A stretch of DNA of 64,000 nucleotides from Labilibaculum sp. DW002 (GTDB taxonomy: Bacteria; Bacteroidota; Bacteroidia; Bacteroidales; Marinifilaceae). Positions within the stretch are counted from its first letter, which is position 1, and every line of letters starts with the position of its first letter. The stretch lies in assembly GCF_029029525.1 (NCBI RefSeq), contig NZ_JAKJSC010000001.1, positions 1,612,001-1,676,000 of the forward strand, written 5' to 3'. This document shows positions 32,894 through 41,403 of this stretch, piece after piece. The notes beneath the pieces were generated by a model, which had not been told where the DNA came from, did no database searches, and saw only the letters and a list, made by a program, of their open reading frames with translations. Made by a program: the position numbers and the translations under genes.

Positions 32894-33544
32894 TTATTTG
32901 TACAAAGAATAATACATAGCAAAACCTTCCAGCGTATTGCTTTCATAGCTTTTCAGATAGGAAGCATAAAGTAGCTTGTTGTAGAGGTAACAGATGGTCC
33001 CGTAATGTTGTTTTACACTTAGATACACACCATTGATGGTGTCGTAGCGCTGTTTGTCATCCATCATCAGAAGATTGTCTTCCAGAATGGTTTTTAGGAT
33101 GGTGTTCACCAGTTGTCTGCTGTCGTCCAGAATCAGATCAAAAGATTGAACGATGGCCACAGCCTGCTCATTGGTGAAATTCTCATCCTGTATGAGCTGG
33201 GGCAATTTATCGGTATAAATATTCATGACTTTATCCAGCATCTTTCGGGTTTCCTGTACCCTTTTGTAATCCTTGATCAAAGCGGATACTTTCTCCAGAC
33301 TTTCCAGCATCTTCTGGTCTATGCCCAGCATCTCACCAGTCAGGCCTTTGATGTCTCCGTTCAAGGCTTTGATCAGCACATTGTACCAATTGATTTTCGA
33401 GAGTATGCCTTTTTCCTTCGTCCAAAGGGCTTCCCTTTGAATTCCAGCTCCCACGTCGGTGACAGCTGCTTGTGCTATTGCTTGTTGAAATAGGCTTCCA
33501 AAAAGCAAAAACATCACTATCAGTACCATTAATTTTGTTTTCAT
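32894..33544 (-). CDS. TraI-like (DUF4141-type) exported conjugation protein
   Basis: The 216-residue protein has a cleavable signal (ends near FQQAIAQA), then a long helical domain (KMLDKVMNIYTDKLPQLIQD) and a C-terminal GTICYLYNKLLYASYLKSYE. Length, signal and position after the VirB4 gene match TraI of CTnDOT-type elements, a VirB5/TrbJ-like protein. Exact family membership is inferred from position as much as sequence. Confidence 0.65.
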   Translation of the reverse strand: MKTKLMVLIVMFLLFGSLFQQAIAQAAVTDVGAGIQREALWTKEKGILSKINWYNVLIKALNGDIKGLTGEMLGIDQKMLESLEKVSALIKDYKRVQETRKMLDKVMNIYTDKLPQLIQDENFTNEQAVAIVQSFDLILDDSRQLVNTILKTILEDNLLMMDDKQRYDTINGVYLSVKQHYGTICYLYNKLLYASYLKSYESNTLEGFAMYYSLYK

Positions 33545-33561
33545 CTTCGTTTATTTTTTGA

Positions 33562-35973
33562 TTACATGTTTGTTAGTATTTCAATCAGGGAATTTTCCCC
33601 AGAGAGTTTTTCCAGAATTATTTCTTTTTCTTTCTGCTCGGTTGTGTAACAGAAGTATTCCGCACGACTAACCTCAAGAGCAAAGACTCTGGAATAGGAA
33701 CCCAGTGCGATGAATACCTCTTTGAGTTTCCGGTCGCCCGGCAGGTTCTTGTTGATGGAGAGAATTTGTTCTTTCTGAAAATCTGACAAACCCAGGAGCT
33801 GGCTGATCTGACCAAACTTGTTTTTAAACTTGCTCATGTCCAGCAAAATTCTGGTATCAGCATTATTGATAATGGCATCTCGAATAATGGGGGACGAAAT
33901 GATATCATCTACCTCCTGAGTCACCACCATGGCCTCTCCAAAGAACTTGCGGATGGTCTTGAAAAAGTATTTCAAATAAGACGCCATTTGAGGAGTGGCA
34001 ATTGCCTTCCAAGCTTCTTCGATGCAGATTACCTTTCTTACCCCACTAAGTCTTCTCATTTTCTGAAGAAAAATGTCCATAATGATCAAGGTAGCTACTG
34101 GAAAGATCACTGGATGATCTTTGATATTGTCCAACTCAAATACCAGAAATGGACAATTGAAAAACTCATCCGTCTGCATGGGTTTATTTAACAAATAGTC
34201 ATACTCTCCCCCTTCAAAATATTTACTGAGAATAAAAAAATACTCATGTGTGTTGAATTCCAGGCTTTGCTTTTCGACCAAATCAGGAATGTAGTCCTTG
34301 CAAAAGCTGTAATAGCCATTAAAAGATCGTTCCAAGCCTGGTGTTTGCAAAAAATCTGTAACTGAATGAGCAATCACGTCTTTTTCCATGTCTGAAAGCT
34401 CTTCCTTATAAATGGTGTAAATGACCGATAGAATGGTCTGTTTGCGCTCTACACTGAGTTCCCCTTCCAATACAAATGGATTAAAAGAAATGGGACTTTC
34501 CGTAGTGAATTCCACCATCATGGCTCCTCCCTGCTCCTTCAAACTCTCATTGAGGTATCGGGTCAGCATCTCATAGCTGCGCCCCACATCCAAAAGCACC
34601 ACATGGCAATTGCCACTTTCTGCGTATTGTCTCAAAAGATGGTTGGTGAAAAATGATTTCCCAGAACCTGATCCCCCAATAATAAGTTTGTTTCGATTGT
34701 GAATCAAGTGTTTTTCCATGGGTTCATCCGAAAGATCTATTTTCACCGGGCAGCCCTCCTGACGATTGGAAAACTGAAGAGTAAATTCTGAATTGGAATT
34801 TCTCACTTCTCCTTCAAAATTACACAGGCAACAAGCCTGAGGCACCTGAGTAATGAAAAGTTCCGTTTCGGGCAATTGAGTAGAAAATGGCACACAAGAA
34901 AAAAACAGAAGCGGCAAATCAAAAGTATGCTGATAGGGAAAACAGTTCATCAGTGAAAAAGCAGAACTGCATTCGCTTTTGTTTTGCTTGAGCTTCTTGA
35001 TGGATTCATCCATTACCATCACATTGAAATGCGTTTTCACGATTTTCTCTCCTGAAGTCTGTACTGTATCCAGAAAATTTTCGATCAATCCTGAATTGAT
35101 TTTATTCTCAGATGAGAATCGAGACAAACTGTAAATTTTCTTGTAATTGCTCTCCAGATTGGCTTTCACCTGCTGTTGCCCCGGCATGTAAATAAACTGA
35201 TTGGTGATATGGGAAAATGGCAAATGATAAGTCAGTGGATAAACAAAAGAACAAGGCAAGCCGGTCCCCGGATGTCCACCCACAGGTTTTACCCTGGAAG
35301 GCATGTGAGAATAATCACTCAGACTTAAGATTTCCACAAACTGATCCATCACGCGTAGCCGATCCCGAAAATCAATACCGCCCAGCAAGCTGTTTTCTTT
35401 TTGAAAATTAAGGGTCAGATAAGATTCTATGAGCCCAGTAGACTGTTCCGTTCCCACGGCCTGCTCTCGGCTGATTGGCTCACAAGAAATACCTGATTGA
35501 GAAAACAGGGCCATCAGGTTGGATCTGAGCTCTAGCGCTTTTTCACTCCGACACTGTTCTGCCTGCTTTACTTTCGCAGAAAAAATCAGAGAAGAACTCA
35601 GGTAATTTTTCAAAAGACCTTTGTTCAGTAGGCTGATATAGAGATAGCATTCATGTCTGAGCATCTCCCTTCCTTTGAAATGATTTCCATAGCTTTCATC
35701 TAGTTTGGATTGTTTGTCAGCAGCACTTGCTTTTCCTTCTTCAAATTGCTCAACAAAAAAGAAATCCTGTTTGTGCAAAAAGCTGTCTTCGGGCAGTAGG
35801 TTCACTACACGCTGAAAGCTATCATGCAACAGATACAATTTCTCCTGACTACAAGAAAGAAGTTCTGGCAACTTCAGCTTTAAACCAAAGCTTACATCCA
35901 GGTTATTGGAAATCAAAAAATCTCCTTGAAAACCAAGTATCGACAAACTTTTTTCTATTGATTTTACATTCAT
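33562..35973 (-). CDS. traG: TraG conjugation ATPase (VirB4-like)
   Basis: The 803-residue protein is the motor ATPase of the type IV secretion system. The N-terminal domain (about 1-410) precedes the Walker A GGSGSGKSF at about residue 433, after NRNKLI. Walker B is KVICIEEAWKAIA (near 655), and the following FFGEAMVVTQEVDDI block is typical of VirB4. The C-terminus (GDRKLKEVFIALGSYSRVFALEV) is a TraG-specific signature. There is no sign of damage. It starts four bases after the traF stop. Confidence 0.95.
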   Translation of the reverse strand: MNVKSIEKSLSILGFQGDFLISNNLDVSFGLKLKLPELLSCSQEKLYLLHDSFQRVVNLLPEDSFLHKQDFFFVEQFEEGKASAADKQSKLDESYGNHFKGREMLRHECYLYISLLNKGLLKNYLSSSLIFSAKVKQAEQCRSEKALELRSNLMALFSQSGISCEPISREQAVGTEQSTGLIESYLTLNFQKENSLLGGIDFRDRLRVMDQFVEILSLSDYSHMPSRVKPVGGHPGTGLPCSFVYPLTYHLPFSHITNQFIYMPGQQQVKANLESNYKKIYSLSRFSSENKINSGLIENFLDTVQTSGEKIVKTHFNVMVMDESIKKLKQNKSECSSAFSLMNCFPYQHTFDLPLLFFSCVPFSTQLPETELFITQVPQACCLCNFEGEVRNSNSEFTLQFSNRQEGCPVKIDLSDEPMEKHLIHNRNKLIIGGSGSGKSFFTNHLLRQYAESGNCHVVLLDVGRSYEMLTRYLNESLKEQGGAMMVEFTTESPISFNPFVLEGELSVERKQTILSVIYTIYKEELSDMEKDVIAHSVTDFLQTPGLERSFNGYYSFCKDYIPDLVEKQSLEFNTHEYFFILSKYFEGGEYDYLLNKPMQTDEFFNCPFLVFELDNIKDHPVIFPVATLIIMDIFLQKMRRLSGVRKVICIEEAWKAIATPQMASYLKYFFKTIRKFFGEAMVVTQEVDDIISSPIIRDAIINNADTRILLDMSKFKNKFGQISQLLGLSDFQKEQILSINKNLPGDRKLKEVFIALGSYSRVFALEVSRAEYFCYTTEQKEKEIILEKLSGENSLIEILTNM

Positions 35974-35976
35974 GAT

Positions 35977-36273
35977 TTAGCTTTGACAGATTCTTCTTTT
36001 CACAGAGATAAACTGAGGTAGTTTTTTAGCATGCTTCTTTTTACTCCAGCCTTTGTGACCGTATTTTTTCTGAATTCGACTGAGACGATAGAGTATGGCA
36101 AAAAATGAGGGGACACAGATGGCTACAGCAGAAAAAACACCAGCGAGTATGTAGAGCAAAACAAACAGGATAAAAGTACCGATGATACTGTACAGAGCTA
36201 AATAAACCAATTCACCTGAAAAACCTTTCACATACAAGCTGGTGTCTATCTTTTGGATTTGATAGTTATCCAT
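35977..36273 (-). CDS. traF: Conjugative transposon protein TraF
   Basis: The product is 98 residues from the ATG at 36273, which overlaps the traE stop. It has the DUF4133 layout: a short polar start (YQIQKIDTSLYVKGFSGELVY) and two adjacent membrane helices at about 22-65. RLSRIQKKYGHKGWSKK follows in the cytoplasmic tail. It is a VirB3-like component encoded, as usual, just before the VirB4 ATPase. A longer version in the same frame would run through traE and is rejected. Confidence 0.9.
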   Translation of the reverse strand: MDNYQIQKIDTSLYVKGFSGELVYLALYSIIGTFILFVLLYILAGVFSAVAICVPSFFAILYRLSRIQKKYGHKGWSKKKHAKKLPQFISVKRRICQS

Positions 36274-36587
36274 CAGGAAAAAAATGCCTTGATGACAACA
36301 CCTACCAAAATTAAAAACAGGCAGGCACCAAACCAGCCCATGATGGCTTTTTGGGTGTCCTGATCTCCACTTTGCCATTTGATGTAGACCCTGACTCCTC
36401 CAATTAATCCAACCACTGCTCCAATGGCAATGATCAAATTAGATACCGGATCAACATAGGAATTGATTTCACTGGTAGCTTGATCAATTCCAGTTGCACT
36501 TTGTCCTAAAGCAAGTGATGCTATGCAGAGCATCCCAATCAAAAGAGCCATCCCCTTTTGATAAATTCTCAATCTGTTTTTCTTCAT
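36273..36587 (-). CDS. traE: Conjugative transposon protein TraE
   Basis: The 104-residue DUF4134 protein is a VirB2-like pilin. A signal-like first helix (about 10-28, MALLIGMLCIASLALGQ) is followed by GIDQATSEINSYVDPVSNLI and a glycine-rich hydrophobic hairpin (IGAVVGLIGGVRVYIKWQSGD, then GWFGACLFLILVGVVIKAFF). The stop codon overlaps the traF start. Confidence 0.93.
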   Translation of the reverse strand: MKKNRLRIYQKGMALLIGMLCIASLALGQSATGIDQATSEINSYVDPVSNLIIAIGAVVGLIGGVRVYIKWQSGDQDTQKAIMGWFGACLFLILVGVVIKAFFS

Positions 36588-36606
36588 GGAAATTAATTTT
36601 TAGTAC

Positions 36607-36969
36607 TTATTGTTGATATTGAATTTGACTCAAAATTTCTTTAAATCTTGGTTCATCAGGCTGTAAAAAGGCATCCAGCTCAAAAGCTTTATCCATACCC
36701 ATTTCTTCCTGAAAAGAAATATCTGGCAAGATCCCTAACAGGGAAAGAGGCGGGATCAATTCTGAGGTAAAATCTTTTGCAGAAACCAGTATCGGCTGAA
36801 ACTCTTGCTTTTGAAAATCATCTTCTGATTGATCTTCAAACTGAATCGGCTGATCCTTGTACTTGCTTTTCAACCAGGCAAGCACCATCAATCCCAGATA
36901 CCATGGAATCAAAACAAAGGCCGTGAGTTTTAAAAAGTTGGCCCAGCTAATGTGATCGAATCCAAACAT
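36607..36969 (-). CDS. Membrane-anchored protein at the head of the tra operon
   Basis: The 120-residue protein has one or two hydrophobic segments near its N-terminus (NFLKLTAFVLIPWYLGLMVL) and an acidic soluble tail (SEDDFQKQEFQP, LQPDEPRFKEIL). It is the first gene of the run leading to traE, spaced 19 bases from it. It occupies the place of TraD/TraC in other elements, but no homology was seen. A role in transfer is inferred from the operon. Confidence 0.55.
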   Translation of the reverse strand: MFGFDHISWANFLKLTAFVLIPWYLGLMVLAWLKSKYKDQPIQFEDQSEDDFQKQEFQPILVSAKDFTSELIPPLSLLGILPDISFQEEMGMDKAFELDAFLQPDEPRFKEILSQIQYQQ

Positions 36970-37071
36970 AAGTTCTTGGGGTTTTAGTAAACGTTCTATT
37001 ATCTAATCGAATACATGACAGTAGTCTCTGTTTCGATAAAGCAAATGTCCAAAATCCAAAAACAGGAATTT

Positions 37072-37093
37072 CCCAAGTTGTTCCCAACTTGGG
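37072..37093. repeat. Palindrome CCCAAGTTG-TTCC-CAACTTGGG, copy 1
   Basis: A perfect 9-bp inverted repeat with a four-base centre, identical over 22 bases to the copy at 39361-39382. A half site, CCCAAGTTGG, lies near 37178. It is upstream of the tra operon. A shared operator for an element-encoded regulator is the simplest reading. Confidence 0.7.
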
Positions 37094-37495
37094 TGTTTTT
37101 TATTGTTTAGTAAAAACCAGATGATTTGTAGTAATTTGATCTATTTTCACATGAATTGACCTCAAAAAATGATCTTTTATCCCAAGTTGGCTTGTTAAAG
37201 CATTTAATTTGTTTCTGTTTGCTAGATTTTGCTTTGGTTTTAAAAAAAAAGAAGAGAAAAAACGGTCAAAAAAAGAAAAGAAAGTCAACTGACCAGCCGA
37301 TGACAGGCTAAAATACAAGGCTGCCACAGCTCAATAAAAAATATGAAACCAGGTAAAAGCTTGATTTATTTGTGGCACAAAGCCTGGCCTTGTATTTTTA
37401 ACGGGCAAGCCTGCGGGACAATCGGCTATATTGGGCTTTCTTTTTGTCTTTCCTTTGGCTGATTTTTAAACCAATACAATTTCTTTACAACTTTG

Positions 37496-37565
37496 GGAAA
37501 AGCAAGTGTAGCTCTGGAATGAAATGAAGGAGATACTCTTGCCTGCGAGTGTCCAAGGCTTGTTG
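37496..37565. repeat. Imperfect 70-bp direct repeat, copy A
   Basis: Begins GAAAAGCAAGTGTAG, continues AATGAAATGAAGG, then GGCTTGTTG. A second copy lies at 37719-37789, offset about 223 bases, with roughly three quarters of positions alike by eye. Confidence 0.5.
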
Positions 37566-37718
37566 GGAGAAGCAGTGCAATCAGAATCCCGAAGCTGAGC
37601 GTAGCAAACAGCCTGGAAGCTGACAAATGGCTGAGCCATACTGGCCGACACACAGGACTCATCTTCTTAGCAGATATCTATTTCCTTTACCAGCACAAAA
37701 AACTTCTTCCTAGGGCAG

Positions 37719-37789
37719 GAAAAAGCAAGTGCAGAGCCGTAATGAAATGAAGGGGATGCTCTTCATGCAGGGATGTGGGAGGCTTGTTT
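37719..37789. repeat. Imperfect 70-bp direct repeat, copy B
   Basis: Begins GAAAAAGCAAGTGCAG, continues AATGAAATGAAGGGG, then GGCTTGTTT. Copy A is at 37496-37565. Confidence 0.5.
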
Positions 37790-37892
37790 CAATATGAAAT
37801 GAAAACACTTACATCACATGATGGAGCATGCGAATGAGGATGATCTTGGTTGGAATAAATAGAAGAAACAGGCCGCTCACATAAAGGGGTAT

Positions 37893-38579
37893 CTATACTC
37901 TTTTATCTTTGGAAGTCTTCTCAAATGCAATGAGATTGAACAGTTCACGCATTCTACTGCGAACACGGTTTCCATAAAGCACCTCTAGCTCTGAGGCAGA
38001 TAAATTTGTAGTCAGGTGGGTAATAATTTTCTTTTGAATGAATAAGTCATAGCGACTAAGCAGAATTTCAGCCATCACATTGCACTCATTCCCATAGTAC
38101 TTCTGACTTTGTTCTATGCCCAAATCATCAAAACAGATAATTCCAGTTTTAATAACTTTTCCTATGCTATGCAAGTAGGTATTTCCATACCGACTGATCA
38201 CCTTGAATCCTTCTCGTTCGAACTCAAAGCTTACTTCTCGAGAAGATTTCATTTGAAATTGTCTGAGCGGAGGAAAAAATTGGTTGATGAGCCTCATTAG
38301 GGAAGTTTTCCCACAGCCAATTGGCCCTGTTAATAAAATTCCTTTGTGTAATCTCAGCCCTTTCTTTTTGCAGCTGTCCTCATCTCCAATGGCATAAACC
38401 AGCAGTTTATAAATCAAGCCCACATCTTCCTTGTGAATGGTAAAATGAGCCCCAAACTGCTTTTTGCCCACCCGCTCCAACCAATTCAAACAGGATGGAA
38501 AATCAAACTGATAGTTATTCCCAATCAACTTGGCTACATCCTCATAAGGGTTCTGAATAATCTTTGTCGAGACTGGCAT
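37893..38579 (-). CDS. DnaC/IstB-like AAA+ ATPase of the mobile element
   Basis: The 228-residue protein has Walker A GPIGCGKTSLM at about residues 84-94 and Walker B IICFDDLGIEQ at about 148. Sensor 1 sits in THLTTNLS, and an arginine-rich box follows (YGNRVRSRMRELFN). The order matches DnaC-type helicase loaders rather than transposition helpers, because no IS21 transposase is beside it. It overlaps the upstream DNA-binding gene by 38 bases, so the pair is co-translated. A role in replication of the element is inferred. Confidence 0.8.
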   Translation of the reverse strand: MPVSTKIIQNPYEDVAKLIGNNYQFDFPSCLNWLERVGKKQFGAHFTIHKEDVGLIYKLLVYAIGDEDSCKKKGLRLHKGILLTGPIGCGKTSLMRLINQFFPPLRQFQMKSSREVSFEFEREGFKVISRYGNTYLHSIGKVIKTGIICFDDLGIEQSQKYYGNECNVMAEILLSRYDLFIQKKIITHLTTNLSASELEVLYGNRVRSRMRELFNLIAFEKTSKDKRV

Positions 38580-39000
38580 TCAATCGGTTTTTTCCGTTTC
38601 CATTTTTTCCTCTTTCCTTTTTCAAATTATCCGGATACCCTTCTTTGTTTTTGTTTGTAATGTTTATTAAAAGTGTATCACTTGCTGTATCAGATCCAGT
38701 ATCTGTTGCGATATCAAATCTGATACAGCTAATGTGACTGCCGGAATGTAAATTGGCTGAAGGAAAATACTCAATATAGCCCCATTGATTCAATTCTTTT
38801 ATACAACGGGCATAGGTGTTTACGGATCCTATTCTGGAGAGCTTCATCATCTCAAAGCGGTTTACCGAAAAAGGATTTTTGAAGCGATTCATGTTCCAAA
38901 TCTGGAAGCAGGACAAATACAGACTGATGTGATAAGCTTTCATTCGCTGATCCTGTTCCAGTTTTTGGAAGAATCTATTGAGATGTCGGATGTAGTTCAT
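38542..39000 (-). CDS. Winged-helix DNA-binding protein paired with the ATPase
   Basis: The 152-residue protein starts at the ATG at 39000, where ATGA overlaps the stop of the upstream excisionase-like gene; a TTG one codon earlier is dismissed. Residues about 20-85 (AYHISLYLSCFQIWNMNRF, then GSVNTYARCIKELNQWGYI) look like a winged helix of the replication initiator type often found before DnaC-like genes in Bacteroidota elements. The C-terminus is a charged, Lys/Asn-rich tail. Confidence 0.65.
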   Translation of the reverse strand: MNYIRHLNRFFQKLEQDQRMKAYHISLYLSCFQIWNMNRFKNPFSVNRFEMMKLSRIGSVNTYARCIKELNQWGYIEYFPSANLHSGSHISCIRFDIATDTGSDTASDTLLINITNKNKEGYPDNLKKERGKNGNGKNRLNASLDKDYSEPL

Positions 39001-39293
39001 CAATGGCCATTAATTGGAAATCGACACTTGACTTGGTTCTTATCTAGCATTTTTTTGATGTCTTCAAAATTATAAAACATCATGCCTCCAATTTTTGTGT
39101 AAGGAAGAGTTCCGTTGGATCTCATGGTTTGTAGGGTTCCTGGTGAAATCCCCAGTAGTTCACGCACCTCGTAAGATTTTAGCCATTTCTTGGCCGGTTG
39201 ACCATGGTGCTCTTTTAAAATCGTTTTGAATTCATCCAATAGTTCGATTTTGAATTCTCTCAAATCATCTGTGGTTACAATTTCTGTTGGCAT
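39000..39293 (-). CDS. Excisionase-like HTH_17 DNA-binding protein
   Basis: The 97-residue protein starts at the ATG at 39293; an earlier TTG is less likely. A helix-turn-helix of the MerR/excisionase kind occupies about residues 36-85: WLKSYEVRELLGISPGTLQT, then RSNGTLPYTKIGGMMFY. Proteins of this class bind the ends or promoters of integrative elements. Its promoter region contains copy 2 of the CCCAAGTTG palindrome 68 bases upstream, a plausible binding site for it or for the XRE protein. Confidence 0.75.
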   Translation of the reverse strand: MPTEIVTTDDLREFKIELLDEFKTILKEHHGQPAKKWLKSYEVRELLGISPGTLQTMRSNGTLPYTKIGGMMFYNFEDIKKMLDKNQVKCRFPINGH

Positions 39294-39360
39294 AAGATTC
39301 TGTTTTAAATGACACAAAATAACTTAGCCCTCAAATTGCAATATTCTCTAAATATTTTCC

Positions 39361-39382
39361 CCCAAGTTGTTCCCAACTTGGG
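39361..39382. repeat. Palindrome CCCAAGTTG-TTCC-CAACTTGGG, copy 2
   Basis: Identical to the 22 bases at 37072-37093. It lies just upstream of the excisionase-like gene and downstream of the RteC-like gene, where it could be an operator of the replication/excision genes. Confidence 0.7.
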
Positions 39383-39420
39383 AAAGAAATTTTCATGGAA
39401 ATTTATTCACTTTCTAAATA

Positions 39421-40470
39421 TTACAGTGTTATTTTTTCATCAATTTCTTTCATCTTAGTTAAAAGTGAATCTTTTAGAAGATCAAGAAACTTAGTTTGTT
39501 CTATTTTTCGATTTCGAACTTCTGAAAAAGTATGATAGACATCGCCCAAATCAATATCAAACATACTCTCAAACAATTGAGCAATCCTTTTAATGCCTTC
39601 CTTTCCATCATTAATGGACTTTGAGCTGTGTAAACCATAAATCAATTCCACTAAGGCTGTTTTACTTTCCGTCCACTTCAACTGATGAGAGTTTGATTTT
39701 TCGATTTGAGAATCCTCATTTAACCTTAAGTTTTGATTAAGCTTTGAAATATCATCTTGATCTAGCAATAAATCCTTAAGACATTCAATTCGAGATTCAA
39801 AGAAAAAATTTAAAGGTGATGAATATAAATTCTTTCCTTCTTTTTGGAATTGTTTTGAAAGATTTCTTTTTTCCTTTTGTAGATATTTAATCTTTTCTGG
39901 TAATAATGAAAATTTATTAGTCTTATCTTTTACTCTCGCCATTTCTGGGTAAAATTCTTTTAATTCATCTTTCCATGACTGGTATTTCTTCACTTTATTA
40001 AAAGATTTCTTGCATTTTTTCTGATAAGTTAGAATGAATTTTCTGGACTTGTTAATGATCTTCTTTTGAAACTGAAAATAAGCCATCATCTCTGAAAAAT
40101 AATCGAAACTAGAGTGAATGCATGATAGTTTAGAATTGCTCTTAGAAACTATTTTCACATTAGTATGTGGAGATACTAAATCAGGACATACTTTTATTTG
40201 TTCATCCAATATTTCAAAAACATGCAACAGCATTTCCAAATATATTTCGGCCTCTTTATCTATTTTGAAACTGATTAAATTATTTCGAACTTCATTAATA
40301 AATTCATAATACAAAGTGCCTAAATGACATTCAAAATCTCGATAATCTGAATAATTATTAAAGTAGATTTTGTATCCACTTTCAATTTTCTCCAATGCAA
40401 TTGTTGCATTGCACAATTCGGCTTTTAGGTTTAAAAAATTGTCTTCCTGAATCATAAACAAATCCTCCAT
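39421..40470 (-). CDS. RteC-domain protein
   Basis: The 349-residue protein has a charged helical N-terminal part and a C-terminal RteC signature: LKWTESKTALVELIYGLHSS, then INDGKEGIKRIAQLFE and FDIDLGDVYHTFSEVRNRK. In CTnDOT, RteC activates excision genes in response to an upstream regulatory cascade. Here the excisionase-like, winged-helix and ATPase genes lie directly downstream in the same direction, which fits. No RteA/RteB two-component pair is present in the window. An in-frame ATG five codons later is also possible. Confidence 0.85.
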   Translation of the reverse strand: MEDLFMIQEDNFLNLKAELCNATIALEKIESGYKIYFNNYSDYRDFECHLGTLYYEFINEVRNNLISFKIDKEAEIYLEMLLHVFEILDEQIKVCPDLVSPHTNVKIVSKSNSKLSCIHSSFDYFSEMMAYFQFQKKIINKSRKFILTYQKKCKKSFNKVKKYQSWKDELKEFYPEMARVKDKTNKFSLLPEKIKYLQKEKRNLSKQFQKEGKNLYSSPLNFFFESRIECLKDLLLDQDDISKLNQNLRLNEDSQIEKSNSHQLKWTESKTALVELIYGLHSSKSINDGKEGIKRIAQLFESMFDIDLGDVYHTFSEVRNRKIEQTKFLDLLKDSLLTKMKEIDEKITL

Positions 40471-40878
40471 ATCTTCTTTTATGAATGAAGCTGAGGATGT
40501 TATTCAACCAACATCCTCTACCATAAAATTAATACTGTTATTATAAATTTATGAAATCTCAATTGAATCGAACGAATATTTTAAGAGAAATATAAATTAT
40601 TTTGTTTGTTATGTGTTTTACAACCAGAATATTATATTAACATCTACCTGTTAATTATAATTTTCTAAATAACAGCATTTAATTTTCTTTCCGGAGTTTT
40701 CCTCTCTTGCTTAGTTATAAAAATTAATTCTGACATAAATTTGAAGTTTTGATTAAAGAATTAAACAGAATCAATCATTTGATTGCAAATGATCAGTCTT
40801 TTTATTCAGACAAACCTATGTGATTCCCATCTGATTATTTATGAAAAAAATATATAAAACGACAGACATAGACTTTCC
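40471..40878. promoter_or_regulatory. Divergent promoter region of the RteC-like and XRE genes
   Basis: About 400 AT-rich bases between leftward and rightward genes. An inverted repeat ATTAACA-TCTACC-TGTTAAT (40636-40655) is a candidate operator. No coding frame was seen. Confidence 0.45.
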
Positions 40879-41271
40879 ATGGATGTACAAAGAAGTACAC
40901 ACACACAACATATAGGTCAAAACAGAAAGCGATTAAAGGAGGACAGAAGCATTAAACAGCATGAGATTGCTGACTTAATTGGTATGCACCGTTCTAACTA
41001 CAACAAAATAGATAATGGACAAAGAGAGATTTCCATTTCTGCTCTTGATAAAATTGCTGCTTATTTTGATATTACTCTTGACGAGCTGGTGCACATGGGC
41101 GAAGATTTGCCCAAAGAAGTAAACGTTGGAGACAAAACCACTGCTGAGCAAGTAAAGCTTATTCAGGAACTAGACTAGGAAATGAAAAGCATGGTCTTTA
41201 AAATAATTGAGACATTCCTTACAAAGAAAAAATTCAAAGACTTCTTCAACAAAAATATAGTAACTCTATAG
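40879..41271 (+). pseudogene. XRE-family regulator with a premature amber stop
   Basis: From the ATG at 40879 the frame gives a standard XRE helix-turn-helix: QNRKRLKEDRSIKQHEIADL, then GMHRSNYNKIDNGQREISIS and LDKIAAYFDITLDELVHMG. It ends with a TAG at 41176-41178 after IQELD. The same frame then continues EMKSMVFKIIETFLTKKKF, KDFFNKNIVTL and a stop at 41269-41271. This is the normal C-terminus of the related Bacteroidota regulators, where IQELD is usually followed by acidic residues. A single change of a Glu or Asp codon to TAG therefore seems to have removed the last 31 residues. The DNA-binding half is intact and may still act. It could also be read through by suppression. Confidence 0.75.
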
Positions 41272-41348
41272 AATTATTCTAAATTAAAGAAAGACCTAAC
41301 ATCTCATATTTGTACCTTTTAGGTCATATTTGAGCCGAATAAGTCATA

Positions 41349-41403
41349 AAAACAAAATATTACCCACTCACATTTTAAATGCAAGTGGGTAATATTTTGT
41401 TTT
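41349..41403 (+). terminator. Strong 20-bp hairpin terminator
   Basis: AAAACAAAATATTACCCACT pairs perfectly with AGTGGGTAATATTTTGTTTT around a 15-base loop. The right arm ends in a T-rich tract, and the A-rich left arm makes it work in both directions. It follows the XRE regulator. Confidence 0.85.

Larger units (their letters stand above)
36970..37892. other. 0.9 kb regulatory/repeat region, no gene
   Basis: No coding frame with protein-like character was found. It holds one copy of a palindrome (37072-37093), a half copy near 37178, and two imperfect 70-base direct repeats. It must also contain the tra operon promoter. Confidence 0.5.

Noticed and set aside
37426-37662. Minus-strand frames of 60-78 codons in the gap before the tra operon
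   Set aside because: Arg/Ser/Leu-rich, no family, overlapping each other, and they cover the direct repeats.
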